7,291 nt of DNA from Candidatus Zixiibacteriota bacterium (GCA_012797915.1 JAAZOE010000164.1:1-7291); one strand, 5' to 3'. Numbered from the stretch's first letter, positions 1 through 7,285 are shown. The notes: generated by a model from the sequence alone, not told the origin. Translations and numbers: made by a program.

Positions 1-1304
1 CGCGTCTTGCGATTGATATAGAAGATGGCCGCGATGAACGCCAGATAAATGGTGATGCCGAGCAGTCCCAGCTCGGCAAACACCTGCACGAAAATGTTGT
101 GCGGCGAGGTGTAGGAACTCAGATCGCCGACGGCTTTGTAGATCGAACCATAGGCGGTGGCGAAATTGCCGGTGCCGACGCCGAACAGCGGATGGTCGGC
201 GATCATCGATACCGCCGCCCGCCAGACCTGAAAGCGAATCTCGACCGAGATGTCCTGCTTGTATTCGCCGATCGACTTGATCCGCTGGACATATTGGTCG
301 GAAACCAGGTAGGTCGCCGGCGCGGCCAGAAACGCCGCCACGACCAGGCCGACAATCAGCTTCTTTTCCTTGTAGAGAATATAGATCAGCGTAACCACAA
401 AACCGACGAATGCCCCGCGCGACCCGGTCACCACGATCGAATAGATGAAGACGCCGGTCAATCCCAGAAACAGCAGCTTCAGCCATTTGTTGCCGGTCGC
501 CCGGAACAGGTAGTAGCTGATGGGGTAGGCGATACACAGCCCCAGGCCCAGCTCCGAGGCGTTGGCGTAGAAATAGCTCGAATACCCGCCGACCCCGTTG
601 ACGCTTTCGGTGACTTCACTCATCGGCCCCGTCCCGCCCAGGACCGTCGCCCCGCCGATGATGATGCCGTATCCCCCCTTGCCGGTCGTTCGATTCAGGC
701 CAACCGTCAGATACGTCCAAATCTGCACCAGGCTGACGAAAGCGACTGAGTAGGTATACCATTTCAGATACCGGGTCAGTCGTTCCGGCGTGTCCAAGAG
801 CATGACGGCAGCGAAATAGAATACGGCCACCTTGGCCAACTCGCCGGTGGTTTCCATCGAGGAGCTGAACCAGACCGAGGTGACATTCGACAGCACGGCC
901 GCCATCAGGAAGGCCAAAAAAGCCTTGTCGTTCGGCAACAGGGTCAGGCGGTCGCGGTTTTCCAGCCGACGGTGAATTACCAGGCTGATGACCGTCAGCG
1001 CCAGCAGGGCGATATTGGGGCGGAGGATGACCAGGAATCCGAACAGGTCCTGCGGCCGCACGTAGGTCACCAGCATGTACAGATACAACCCGGAGACCGG
1101 GTACTTGATGATCACCATGACCAGGAAGATGAGCAGGATCGGGCCGAAAACGAAATACGGCTTGACGAAAAACAGCAGCGTCCCACCGATGGCGGCTAGG
1201 ATAATGGCGGCGATCATAATCCCCTTGCGATACGGAACTCCGGGGATGTACGCCTTCCGCCGCCCGAAATCGCTCTGCCGCCGTATCGCCGTATCCTGAT
1301 TCAT
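1..1304 (-). CDS. O-antigen ligase/polymerase family membrane protein (3' end cut by window edge)
   Basis: The reading frame opens at an ATG (1302-1304) and stays open for 434 codons to the left edge, so the C-terminus is missing. It is a polytopic inner-membrane protein with many hydrophobic segments (for example residues about 29-47, 50-66, 91-110, 183-203, 274-293, 316-334 and 404-430). The Wzy_C/O-antigen ligase signature is clear: SRGAF at 295-299, the DHPLFGVGTGNF stretch at 370-381, and PHNIFVQVFAELGLLG at 401-416, with H402 probably the conserved functional histidine of the large periplasmic loop. RPQD at 83-86 follows an early hydrophobic segment. A glycine-rich stretch lies at 208-243. 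The family transfers or polymerises undecaprenyl-linked glycans on the periplasmic face; sequence alone does not separate WaaL-type ligase, Wzy polymerase and protein O-glycosylation ligase. The gene begins 4 bases after the upstream GT4 stop, with only a distant GGAG (12-base spacer), so translation is probably coupled. Confidence 0.9.
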   Translation of the reverse strand, partial: MNQDTAIRRQSDFGRRKAYIPGVPYRKGIMIAAIILAAIGGTLLFFVKPYFVFGPILLIFLVMVIIKYPVSGLYLYMLVTYVRPQDLFGFLVILRPNIALLALTVISLVIHRRLENRDRLTLLPNDKAFLAFLMAAVLSNVTSVWFSSSMETTGELAKVAVFYFAAVMLLDTPERLTRYLKWYTYSVAFVSLVQIWTYLTVGLNRTTGKGGYGIIIGGATVLGGTGPMSEVTESVNGVGGYSSYFYANASELGLGLCIAYPISYYLFRATGNKWLKLLFLGLTGVFIYSIVVTGSRGAFVGFVVTLIYILYKEKKLIVGLVVAAFLAAPATYLVSDQYVQRIKSIGEYKQDISVEIRFQVWRAAVSMIADHPLFGVGTGNFATAYGSIYKAVGDLSSYTSPHNIFVQVFAELGLLGITIYLAFIAAIFYINRKT

Positions 1305-1308
1305 CCGC

Positions 1309-2661
1309 CTATTTGACTCCCGAGATGATGCCTTCCGCTGTTTGCGCCAGCCGGCGCCATTCGTACGCCTCAATATACGCCCGGTTCGGCGCCGCCGCCA
1401 GCATTGAGGCCCGCTTTTGTTTCAGCAATACCGTCATCCGGGCGGCGATTTCCGCCGGGTTGTCCAGCGGCGCGAAAATCTCCAACCCGCACGGCTTCAG
1501 CATGTCGTGGGTCGTTCCCTCGATCCCGACATGCAGGATCGGCCGCCCCAGCCGCATATATTCGAAAATCTTCCCCGGCAGGGCCCCCCGATGATAATAG
1601 GCCGTCCCTCCGGTCAGCAGATACATGACATCGTAGCGGGAATATTCCTTCATCAGGTCGTCGTGATTCATAAAACCCCGATTGACCACCATGTCGCCCA
1701 CCCCGTATTCCTCCACCAGTTTCTCGAACGACCGGTCGGCGAAGCCGATCACGGTCAGTTGGAAATCGGCGGCGGTGAATCCGTCCCCGGCCAGCAGTTT
1801 TAATGCCTCCGCCGTGCTGTCGCCGGAATGGGTGTACATCGTACCGACGTAGAGCATGGTCAATGGTCCGTCGGGCTTGATCGCGGTCTCCGGACAATCG
1901 GCGAAATCCCATTCGTTGTACCCGTTGGTGACGACATGCAGTTTCTCGCGGGGGAAATCGGGCATCCGGGCCAAAAGCCGGTCGACATCCCCGGAACTCA
2001 TGTTGATCACCGCCTTCGACCGTTTCAGTACCCGCCGTTCAAGCGACTTTTCGATTTTCTCCCGAATCCTGTACCGGTACGGCTGGTTGTCGGTCCAGCT
2101 GTTGCGGAAATCGGTGATATAGCGGACACCGGTCAAATACGATAACACCAGCCCCATGATCTGCACCGACTGCGGGGGAGAGGTGACCAGCAGATGCGTC
2201 ACGTTGTGACTGCGGATAATCCGGTATGATTTCCACAGGTTCTTTATCGCCCAGATGATGTAATTATCCGGGATCAACAGGAAGTTGTCGACCACCCGAA
2301 AGACCGGGGAGAGGAGATACTTCTTCAGGCCCACAAACAGGCGGACCTTCAACGGCGGCCTGGCGGCGGCCCCGCCGCTTTCGGTCGCCTTCCGGTATTT
2401 CTCGTATACCTTTCCGGTGATGGCCCGGGGCATCGGCGCCGAGGCCCGCACGATCTCCAGTTCCGGATGAATCTCCCGATAGAGCGATTCATCCATCACC
2501 GTCGACAGGTGACTGGCGCCGGTCAACAGCGTCACTTTCCACCCGGCTTCGATCAGGTACCGGGTAAAAAACACCGGCCGGTAGATGCCGCTGGTGCGGG
2601 CCGGGGGAAAGTCGATCGACACGAACAGCAACGAGCCTTTTTGATTATTCGCCTGCGGCAT
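1309..2661 (-). CDS. GT4 glycosyltransferase (WbuB-like type)
   Basis: A 450-residue GT-B fold glycosyltransferase, expected to add a sugar from a nucleotide donor to a lipid-linked acceptor at the cytoplasmic membrane face. The N-terminal domain starts with the LLFVSIDFPP strand-loop (11-20) and S24/G25/R28, the usual entry of this group. LIPDNYIIW (129-137) carries the PD...W motif seen in WbuB-like enzymes, TSPPQS lies at 160-165 and DFRNSW at 184-189. The C-terminal domain contains a YVGTMY strand and the donor-binding segment GALPGKIFEYM (359-369), where E367 is the second Glu of the GT4 E-x7-E motif; the first position (359) is Gly. Residues about 108-143 are hydrophobic and may sit on the membrane. 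The start is supported by an AAAGGA site with a 7-base spacer, and the gene overlaps the flippase 3' end by 17 bases. It stops with TAG. Donor and acceptor sugars are unknown. Confidence 0.9.
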   Translation of the reverse strand: MPQANNQKGSLLFVSIDFPPARTSGIYRPVFFTRYLIEAGWKVTLLTGASHLSTVMDESLYREIHPELEIVRASAPMPRAITGKVYEKYRKATESGGAAARPPLKVRLFVGLKKYLLSPVFRVVDNFLLIPDNYIIWAIKNLWKSYRIIRSHNVTHLLVTSPPQSVQIMGLVLSYLTGVRYITDFRNSWTDNQPYRYRIREKIEKSLERRVLKRSKAVINMSSGDVDRLLARMPDFPREKLHVVTNGYNEWDFADCPETAIKPDGPLTMLYVGTMYTHSGDSTAEALKLLAGDGFTAADFQLTVIGFADRSFEKLVEEYGVGDMVVNRGFMNHDDLMKEYSRYDVMYLLTGGTAYYHRGALPGKIFEYMRLGRPILHVGIEGTTHDMLKPCGLEIFAPLDNPAEIAARMTVLLKQKRASMLAAAPNRAYIEAYEWRRLAQTAEGIISGVK

Positions 2662-4153
2662 CCTTCCGTCCTTTGAACCGGATCGCCTTGACCAGCGATA
2701 CCGCCGCGGCCAGTTCGTACCGGTTGAATATTTTCAGCGCCAGCGCCAGCGCCCCGAACAGCAGCAGCCCGACAATTCCCCGGGCGAACAGCGACACGAA
2801 ATGGTTGTCGAACGAAATCATCGTCCCCAGCGCATACGCCCCCCCGGTTGCCGCCGCCACCTTGAGATACAACGGCAGGCTGTATTCCAGGCGGTAGAAC
2901 CGCTGCGCATAGACGGCCGTGGCGACATATCGCACCAGCAGGGCGGCAAACGTGCTGATGACCGCGCCCCAGTACCCGTAGACCGGGATCAGAAAATAAT
3001 ATCCCGCCAGGGCCATCACCGCGCCATAGATATTGGCCAGGCCGCGGTAGATGGTCTTCTTCGCGAACAAGGTGCCGACCTGAGAGACGGCCGTCAATCC
3101 GGTGAATAAAAACGCCAGAAGCAGCGGGGGGACGGCCATGTACGCGTCATGAAACTTCGGGTCGGCCATGATATGGACCAAATCCTTTATGCACAGCGCG
3201 TAGGCGGTGATGAACCAGAGCGACCCGACCAGCAGATATTTGTTGATATAGTTGATGGTCTTGCGCCCCTCGTCCCCCTTTTTGTACAGGTCGAACATCA
3301 GGGCGTTCCAGATCATCTCGAACGGCCCGTACACCAGGGCCGGCAACACCATGGCCAGCTTGTAACTCAGACTGTAGATCCCCAGCACGGTCAGGCCGAC
3401 GATCCGTTCGAGAAAGAACCGGTTGCCGAAATGGATGACGAACATCGACAGCGAGGATAAAATCAGCGGCGCGCCGTAGCGCATCATCTCCATCGCCCGC
3501 GAGTTGGAAATATGCCGGCCCAGGTGCCGATGCATCGGCCAGGTCATGGCCACGCAGGCGACCGCGGCGGCGATGATCTGCGAGTACAGCACCCCGATGA
3601 CGCCCAGTTCGAAACCGACCACGAAAACGATGTTCAGCGTCACCGCGATCAGAAACCGGGTCACCGAGATGGCGGTGAACACGACCGATTTCTTCTCCGA
3701 CTGCAGGTACGATGTCCCGACCCCGGCCAGAATATCCAGGATGCCGGAGCAGGCCACGATCTTGACGAACAACGATAACCGTTCGGGACTGGCCGTGCCT
3801 TCCCCGCTGGTGAAAATCATCCGCGAAATCGGACCGGAAAAGGCCACCAGCAGACCGTTGATGCAGACCGCCGCCAGCAGGACATAGAAAAAGGCGGTGC
3901 TGATAACCTCGTTCTTCTCGCCGTCGGTCTGGCAGTCGGAATAAAAGCGGATGATCGAATTGATGAGCCCCAGTCCGACGAACATGTTGACCACGAACAT
4001 GGTCAGGTCCAGCAGTTCCAACGTCCCGTAGTCGGCCGGCGTGAGATAGGTGGTGTAGACGGGAATCATGAAGAAGCCGATCAGCCGCGAGAGGTAGATG
4101 CTGGCCCCGTAGGTGATGAAATGCCGGATCAGGATTTTGAAATCTTGCTTCAT
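2645..4153 (-). CDS. Wzx-type lipid-linked oligosaccharide flippase (MOP superfamily)
   Basis: A 502-residue polytopic membrane protein, the usual length for Wzx/RfbX-type polysaccharide transporters of the MOP exporter superfamily. It should move the undecaprenyl-linked glycan from the cytoplasmic to the periplasmic face of the inner membrane. Visible family signatures are the N-terminal LIGFFMIPVYTTYLTP segment followed by ADYGTLELLD (24-49), a repeat-like second half beginning at RYGAPLILSSL (225-235), GNRFFLERIVGL (243-254) with YSLSYKLA (260-267), and PFEMIW (277-282). About 12-14 hydrophobic segments are spread along the chain, which ends in a short charged tail after NRYELAA. Start ATG follows GGAAGAG with a 4-base spacer, 13 bases after the deacetylase stop. 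It ends with TAA inside the next gene. The position directly after the transferases and deacetylase fits export of their product. Substrate specificity cannot be read. Confidence 0.93.
   Translation of the reverse strand: MKQDFKILIRHFITYGASIYLSRLIGFFMIPVYTTYLTPADYGTLELLDLTMFVVNMFVGLGLINSIIRFYSDCQTDGEKNEVISTAFFYVLLAAVCINGLLVAFSGPISRMIFTSGEGTASPERLSLFVKIVACSGILDILAGVGTSYLQSEKKSVVFTAISVTRFLIAVTLNIVFVVGFELGVIGVLYSQIIAAAVACVAMTWPMHRHLGRHISNSRAMEMMRYGAPLILSSLSMFVIHFGNRFFLERIVGLTVLGIYSLSYKLAMVLPALVYGPFEMIWNALMFDLYKKGDEGRKTINYINKYLLVGSLWFITAYALCIKDLVHIMADPKFHDAYMAVPPLLLAFLFTGLTAVSQVGTLFAKKTIYRGLANIYGAVMALAGYYFLIPVYGYWGAVISTFAALLVRYVATAVYAQRFYRLEYSLPLYLKVAAATGGAYALGTMISFDNHFVSLFARGIVGLLLFGALALALKIFNRYELAAAVSLVKAIRFKGRKDAAGE
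2662..2674 (-). promoter_or_regulatory. Ribosome binding site of the second GT4 gene
   Basis: On the minus strand the 13 bases before the ATG read AAAGGACGGAAGG. AAAGGA (2669-2674) leaves a 7-base spacer, a good Shine-Dalgarno match that lies inside the last codons of the flippase gene. It supports the start at 2661 and therefore the 17-base overlap between the two genes. Confidence 0.7.
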
Positions 4154-4166
4154 GCGTCTCTTCCGA
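4154..4166 (-). promoter_or_regulatory. Ribosome binding site of the flippase gene
   Basis: The 13-base gap between the deacetylase stop and the flippase ATG reads TCGGAAGAGACGC on the minus strand. GGAAGAG (4158-4164) is a purine-rich Shine-Dalgarno site with a suitable spacer and fixes the start at 4153. It is the longest gene-to-gene gap in the window and is fully used by this site. Confidence 0.7.
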
Positions 4167-4910
4167 TCACCACAGCCGGTTTTCGTCGCGAATCTTCCGA
4201 ATCACGTTCTTCGCCGCGCCGGCCAGCCGAATCATCGACCCGGCCCGGAAATAATCGTCCAGAGGCAAAATCGCCCGGGACCGTTTGACCTGAAACCGCC
4301 GCAGCGATGCCAGATCATCGGCCGACCGATTGATCCCGGTAAACGACGTCATGACGATCTTGTATCCGGCCTCAATGGCCGCCGCAGCGACCTTTTTGTC
4401 CATCCGTCCCATCGGAATCGTCAGCGTCGCCACCGGCAGACCGATATTGTCCTCGATGATCTTCTTTGAATCCTCCAATTCCACCACCAGTTCGTCCGGG
4501 CGCAACCGCGTCAGGTCGCGATGGCTTTTCGAATGCGATTGGATCGAACACCCGGCGGCGGCCAGGTGGCGCAGCGCGCCCCAGTCCATATAATTTTCCT
4601 GCCCCACCCGGTCGGTGATGACGCTGACCACCGGCAGGATCCGCTGTTCCATCAGAATGTCAAAAGCGATTTCCGCCACCGAGGCATGCCCGTCGTCAAT
4701 CGTCACCAGCACCTGGGGACGGTCATCCAACGTTTCCTGCGGCAGGGATGTCAACACCTCCGGCGGAATGATCCGATATGCCGATTCCTGCAATTGCCGG
4801 CCATGCGCCGCAAACCGGTCGGCCGGCATCGAAAACTCATAATCTTCCGGCTTGATCCCGGCCGGTTCGCCCCGGTCGAAATAATGATATGTCAGCACCA
4901 GCAGGTTCAT
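4167..4910 (-). CDS. NodB-type (CE4) polysaccharide deacetylase, apparently cytoplasmic
   Basis: A 247-residue single-domain protein of the NodB/CE4 metal-dependent deacetylase family, which removes acetyl (or related acyl) groups from amino sugars. The first beta strand LVLTYHYF (4-11) begins immediately after the start, so there is no signal peptide or membrane anchor. Motif 1 is TIDDG (70-74), with D72 the expected catalytic base and D73 a metal ligand. Motif 2 is HSKSH (126-130), with H126 and H130 the other metal ligands. The third motif is weak: PMG (166-168) replaces the usual PYG. The C-terminal part has RRFQVKRS, a recurrent ending in short deacetylases of polysaccharide loci, then a basic helix. 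The ATG lies 3 bases after the GT2 stop, in the same frame, without a recognisable ribosome binding site. Location between transferases and flippase suggests action on a lipid-linked or cytoplasmic intermediate, by analogy with NodB and ArnD. The substrate is inferred, not shown. Confidence 0.88.
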   Translation of the reverse strand: MNLLVLTYHYFDRGEPAGIKPEDYEFSMPADRFAAHGRQLQESAYRIIPPEVLTSLPQETLDDRPQVLVTIDDGHASVAEIAFDILMEQRILPVVSVITDRVGQENYMDWGALRHLAAAGCSIQSHSKSHRDLTRLRPDELVVELEDSKKIIEDNIGLPVATLTIPMGRMDKKVAAAAIEAGYKIVMTSFTGINRSADDLASLRRFQVKRSRAILPLDDYFRAGSMIRLAGAAKNVIRKIRDENRLW

Positions 4911-4913
4911 AGG

Positions 4914-6077
4914 CTATTTATGCGATGGCTCCCACGTCACCGTTCGATGGCCGGTCAATACCCGATACCAAGCCGTCACCACCGCCGTCATCGACAGCAG
5001 CAGGAAATTGGCCGTCCGAAACGGCTTGAATACCAGGCCGTCTCCCTTGGCGACATACCCGAGCAGAGCCAAAACCGCGGTCAGGCCGTACAGCCCGATT
5101 ATCGCCTTATACACCGGCGAGACGCTCCAGAGCGCCGCCGCCAGAATAATATTGGCCGCGACCATAAACGGGAAAAGCCATTTCAGCACCTTGTGCGACC
5201 ACAATTGCCAGGAAAAGACCGGGTATCTGAACGGATTCAACAACCCGGCATTGGCCAGTACCGTCCGGATGCCGGCTTGAATGATTCTGGTCCGCCGGGC
5301 CAGCTCCGCCCCCGAAGAGGCCACCATCGGAACGTATCCGGTCAGGTCGTCCCGATGGATAACTCTGTATCCCTGACGGTACACCTGAAGCGGCAGGGCG
5401 AAATCATCAGCCTGGTCACTGCCGTACGGGCGAAACAGTTCTTTCCGAACCGCGAAAAACGATCCCGACGCCGAGACCAGCGAATGGAGTCGGCTTTCCA
5501 ACCGACGGATGGTCATCTCGTAGTCGATATATTCCTTCTGCCCCAACGGCGTTCCGCTTTTCTCATCGACCCACACATCCCGGCTGGAAACCAAACCGAC
5601 CGTGGGGTCTTGAAAGCAGGCGACGATTTTGGGGACGATCTCCGCGTCGGTCTTCACCGAGCAGTCGGTGAAAATCAGAATTGAGCCTGTCGCTTTTGCG
5701 GCCGCACGATGCAACACGGCGATCTTGCCGCCCCGTTTCTCCAATCGGAAGAACCGAATCCGGGTATCGGCCGTTGCCGCTTCCGTCACCATCCGGTCGG
5801 TGGCGTCGGTGGAACCGTCCGACCCAATGATAAACTCCACCGCGTTCTTTGGGTACTCGACCCGCCGCAGATTATCCAGCTTGGCGGCGATGTTCTTTTC
5901 CTCGTTGTAGGCGGCGACGATGAACGAAACGGCCGGACATTCATTCACCGGGGGATATTCCGCTTCCTTCCGGAACGAAGCCAGAAACCGCAGCGCGATC
6001 GGATACCCGCCCAGCGTGTAGAGCATCAGCAGGACCAATGCCCAGAATATTATTTGCAGGCCGGCCGCCTCACCCAT
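4914..6077 (-). CDS. Membrane-anchored GT2 glycosyltransferase
   Basis: A 387-residue GT-A fold family 2 transferase of the CESA-like/EpsO type. An N-terminal hydrophobic segment (about 9-29, with GGYP at 23-26) is followed by the catalytic domain: SFIVAAYNEEKNI (51-63), SDGSTD (86-91) for nucleotide binding, FTDCS (136-140) where D138 is the first Asp of the DXD-like site, DDF (224-226) at the position of the family's catalytic acid motif, and RRTRIIQAG (261-269), a variant of the Q/RxxRW region. Three C-terminal membrane segments follow (about 301-317, 322-343, 356-374), then WEP near the end. It should transfer a sugar at the cytoplasmic face of the inner membrane; the C-terminal membrane bundle leaves open a processive synthase role. 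Its ATG overlaps the upstream GT4 stop by 8 bases, with a weak GGAG 11 bases upstream. It ends with TAG one codon before the deacetylase start. Confidence 0.92.
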   Translation of the reverse strand: MGEAAGLQIIFWALVLLMLYTLGGYPIALRFLASFRKEAEYPPVNECPAVSFIVAAYNEEKNIAAKLDNLRRVEYPKNAVEFIIGSDGSTDATDRMVTEAATADTRIRFFRLEKRGGKIAVLHRAAAKATGSILIFTDCSVKTDAEIVPKIVACFQDPTVGLVSSRDVWVDEKSGTPLGQKEYIDYEMTIRRLESRLHSLVSASGSFFAVRKELFRPYGSDQADDFALPLQVYRQGYRVIHRDDLTGYVPMVASSGAELARRTRIIQAGIRTVLANAGLLNPFRYPVFSWQLWSHKVLKWLFPFMVAANIILAAALWSVSPVYKAIIGLYGLTAVLALLGYVAKGDGLVFKPFRTANFLLLSMTAVVTAWYRVLTGHRTVTWEPSHK

Positions 6078-7281
6078 TGGCTATCGTTCTCCACAACTCC
6101 GCCTGCGGCCGGGCGACCTTGTTCCAGGCATATCGTTCCCGCACCAGTTCCCGTCCGCGTCGAGAAATCCCCCGCCACAGATCATCGTTCCGGCACAGCT
6201 CGCCGATGGCCAGGGCGAACTGCTCCGGATTGTCCCGAATGATGATGTTCTCGCCGTCCTGCACCGCCAGGCCTTCCGCTCCTTTCGAAGTTGCCACCAC
6301 CGGAAGTCCCGAGGCCATCGCCTCGAGAATTTTCAACCGCGATCCTCCGGCGATCCGCAAGGGGACCATCATCACCCGGGCGCCATGCAGAAACGGCTGA
6401 ATCCGCGGAACGTCGGCATGAAGTATTGACTCCGGTATATCCGCCAGACGATTTCTTAACGCCGGCGAAGGGCGGCGACCCGCGATGGCTATCGGGCAAC
6501 CAGGCAGGATTTGTCTCATATGCCGGTAAATATCATCGGCGAAATAGAGCAAGCCGTCGACGTTGGGATGCCAGTCCAGCGAGCCGGTAAAAACCACCCC
6601 CCGGCGCATCTCAGGCGGGATGTCGGCCTCATAGGCCTGGGGATCGACGCCGTTTTCGGCCACCACGATTCGGTCCGAGGGAAACGTTGTCGCCAGCCGC
6701 CGGCGATCCTCCTCGGAGACCGTCACCACATACCCGTAGGTTTCGGCCAGATTCTCCTCCAGCCGTTTGACCTTTCGGTATTGGTTCTGATAAAAAACCC
6801 TGGTCAGGCTCCGGCCGGCATGCTCCACGTACCCGGCCCAGATGATCTGTTCGATATTATGCTGGGTCAGGACCAGCCGGTTCTTCTCCAGCCCATCCAG
6901 GTTCCCGGTCAGCGATATCGAATCGCAGTGGATGACATCGAACGGCGTCTCCCGCATCAGCTGGTCGATCTGCCGGCGATAGGCCCGAAAGGTGTAGTGA
7001 CGGGTCAGGTATGGTTCTGCCAGCAGAAACGAGGAGAGGGCATCGAGCCGCTTGCCGATCGGGTTGTTCAACCGGTCGGAAGAGAGACAATGGCAGGTCA
7101 GACCGGCCTGTTCCCAAATCGGGATATACTCTTTTTCCTCTTCCGAGTTCAGCACTGTCAGCAGGTGAATCTCAAATTCACCGGCCAACGCCTTCAGCAG
7201 GTTGAATGTCCGGATCTTGGCCCCGGTGGTCAGCGGATACGGCGCCGCTCCGGTCAAGAACAGGATTCTACTCCCGTCCAT
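6070..7281 (-). CDS. GT4 glycosyltransferase, similar to the PEP-CTERM/exosortase-associated Stp1-like group
   Basis: A 403-residue GT-B glycosyltransferase. The N-terminal domain opens with RILFLTGAAPYPLTTGAKIR (5-24), the glycine-containing acceptor-side loop. QHNIEQIIW (140-148) matches the HN(V/I)E...W motif of the sugar transferases annotated as PEP-CTERM/EpsH1-associated, and FTGSLDWHPNVDG (231-243) is the equally typical opening of the C-terminal domain. VSEED (188-192) and ENGVD (209-213) are standard GT4 inter-domain motifs. The donor site is GGSRLKILEAMASGLPVV (312-329), with E320 as the second Glu of E-x7-E and Gly at the first position, as is common in this subgroup. GAEGL follows at 334-338. 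The ATG is preceded by GGGAG with a 4-base spacer. No stop codon is visible in the 10 bases upstream, so a longer N-terminus is not strictly excluded, but the fold begins properly here. No exosortase or PEP-CTERM protein lies in the window. The transferred sugar is unknown. Confidence 0.92.
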   Translation of the reverse strand: MDGSRILFLTGAAPYPLTTGAKIRTFNLLKALAGEFEIHLLTVLNSEEEKEYIPIWEQAGLTCHCLSSDRLNNPIGKRLDALSSFLLAEPYLTRHYTFRAYRRQIDQLMRETPFDVIHCDSISLTGNLDGLEKNRLVLTQHNIEQIIWAGYVEHAGRSLTRVFYQNQYRKVKRLEENLAETYGYVVTVSEEDRRRLATTFPSDRIVVAENGVDPQAYEADIPPEMRRGVVFTGSLDWHPNVDGLLYFADDIYRHMRQILPGCPIAIAGRRPSPALRNRLADIPESILHADVPRIQPFLHGARVMMVPLRIAGGSRLKILEAMASGLPVVATSKGAEGLAVQDGENIIIRDNPEQFALAIGELCRNDDLWRGISRRGRELVRERYAWNKVARPQAELWRTIANG

Positions 7282-7285
7282 ATCG

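Larger units (their letters stand above)
1..7281 (-). other. Surface polysaccharide biosynthesis operon (internal portion)
   Basis: Six genes run in the same direction with junctions of -8, +3, +13, -17 and +4 bases, which is the layout of one transcription unit. The encoded set (two GT4 transferases, one GT2 transferase, a NodB-type deacetylase, a Wzx-type flippase and an O-antigen ligase family protein) matches the assembly and export part of a Wzx/Wzy-like pathway. Neither end of the operon is visible: the last gene runs off the left edge and only 10 bases precede the first gene in the window, so more genes and the promoter may lie to the right. No promoter or terminator is seen. The grouping into one operon is inferred from spacing and function. 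Confidence 0.85.

Noticed and set aside
99..749. A 216-codon plus-strand open frame near the left edge
   Set aside because: It is antisense to the ligase-family gene, which has unmistakable family motifs across the same bases. The composition is Asp/Arg/Gln-rich and low in hydrophobic residues, as expected of a shadow frame of a membrane protein gene.
1370..1912. A 180-codon minus-strand open frame inside the second GT4 gene
   Set aside because: It is an alternative frame of the GT4 C-terminal domain, Arg- and Gly-rich, without its own ribosome binding site or known motifs. I found no sign that the GT4 gene is frameshifted.
4521..5684. A 387-codon open frame on the plus strand, antisense to the GT2 and deacetylase genes
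   Set aside because: Its translation is rich in Arg, Gln, His, Pro and Gly with no recognisable fold or motif, and it spans two well-supported genes on the other strand. It is what G/C-ending codons produce in an antisense frame.
5709..6242. Plus-strand open frame crossing the first GT4/GT2 junction
   Set aside because: Both genes beneath it are intact with complete motifs, and the plus-strand product shows no domain or plausible start signal.
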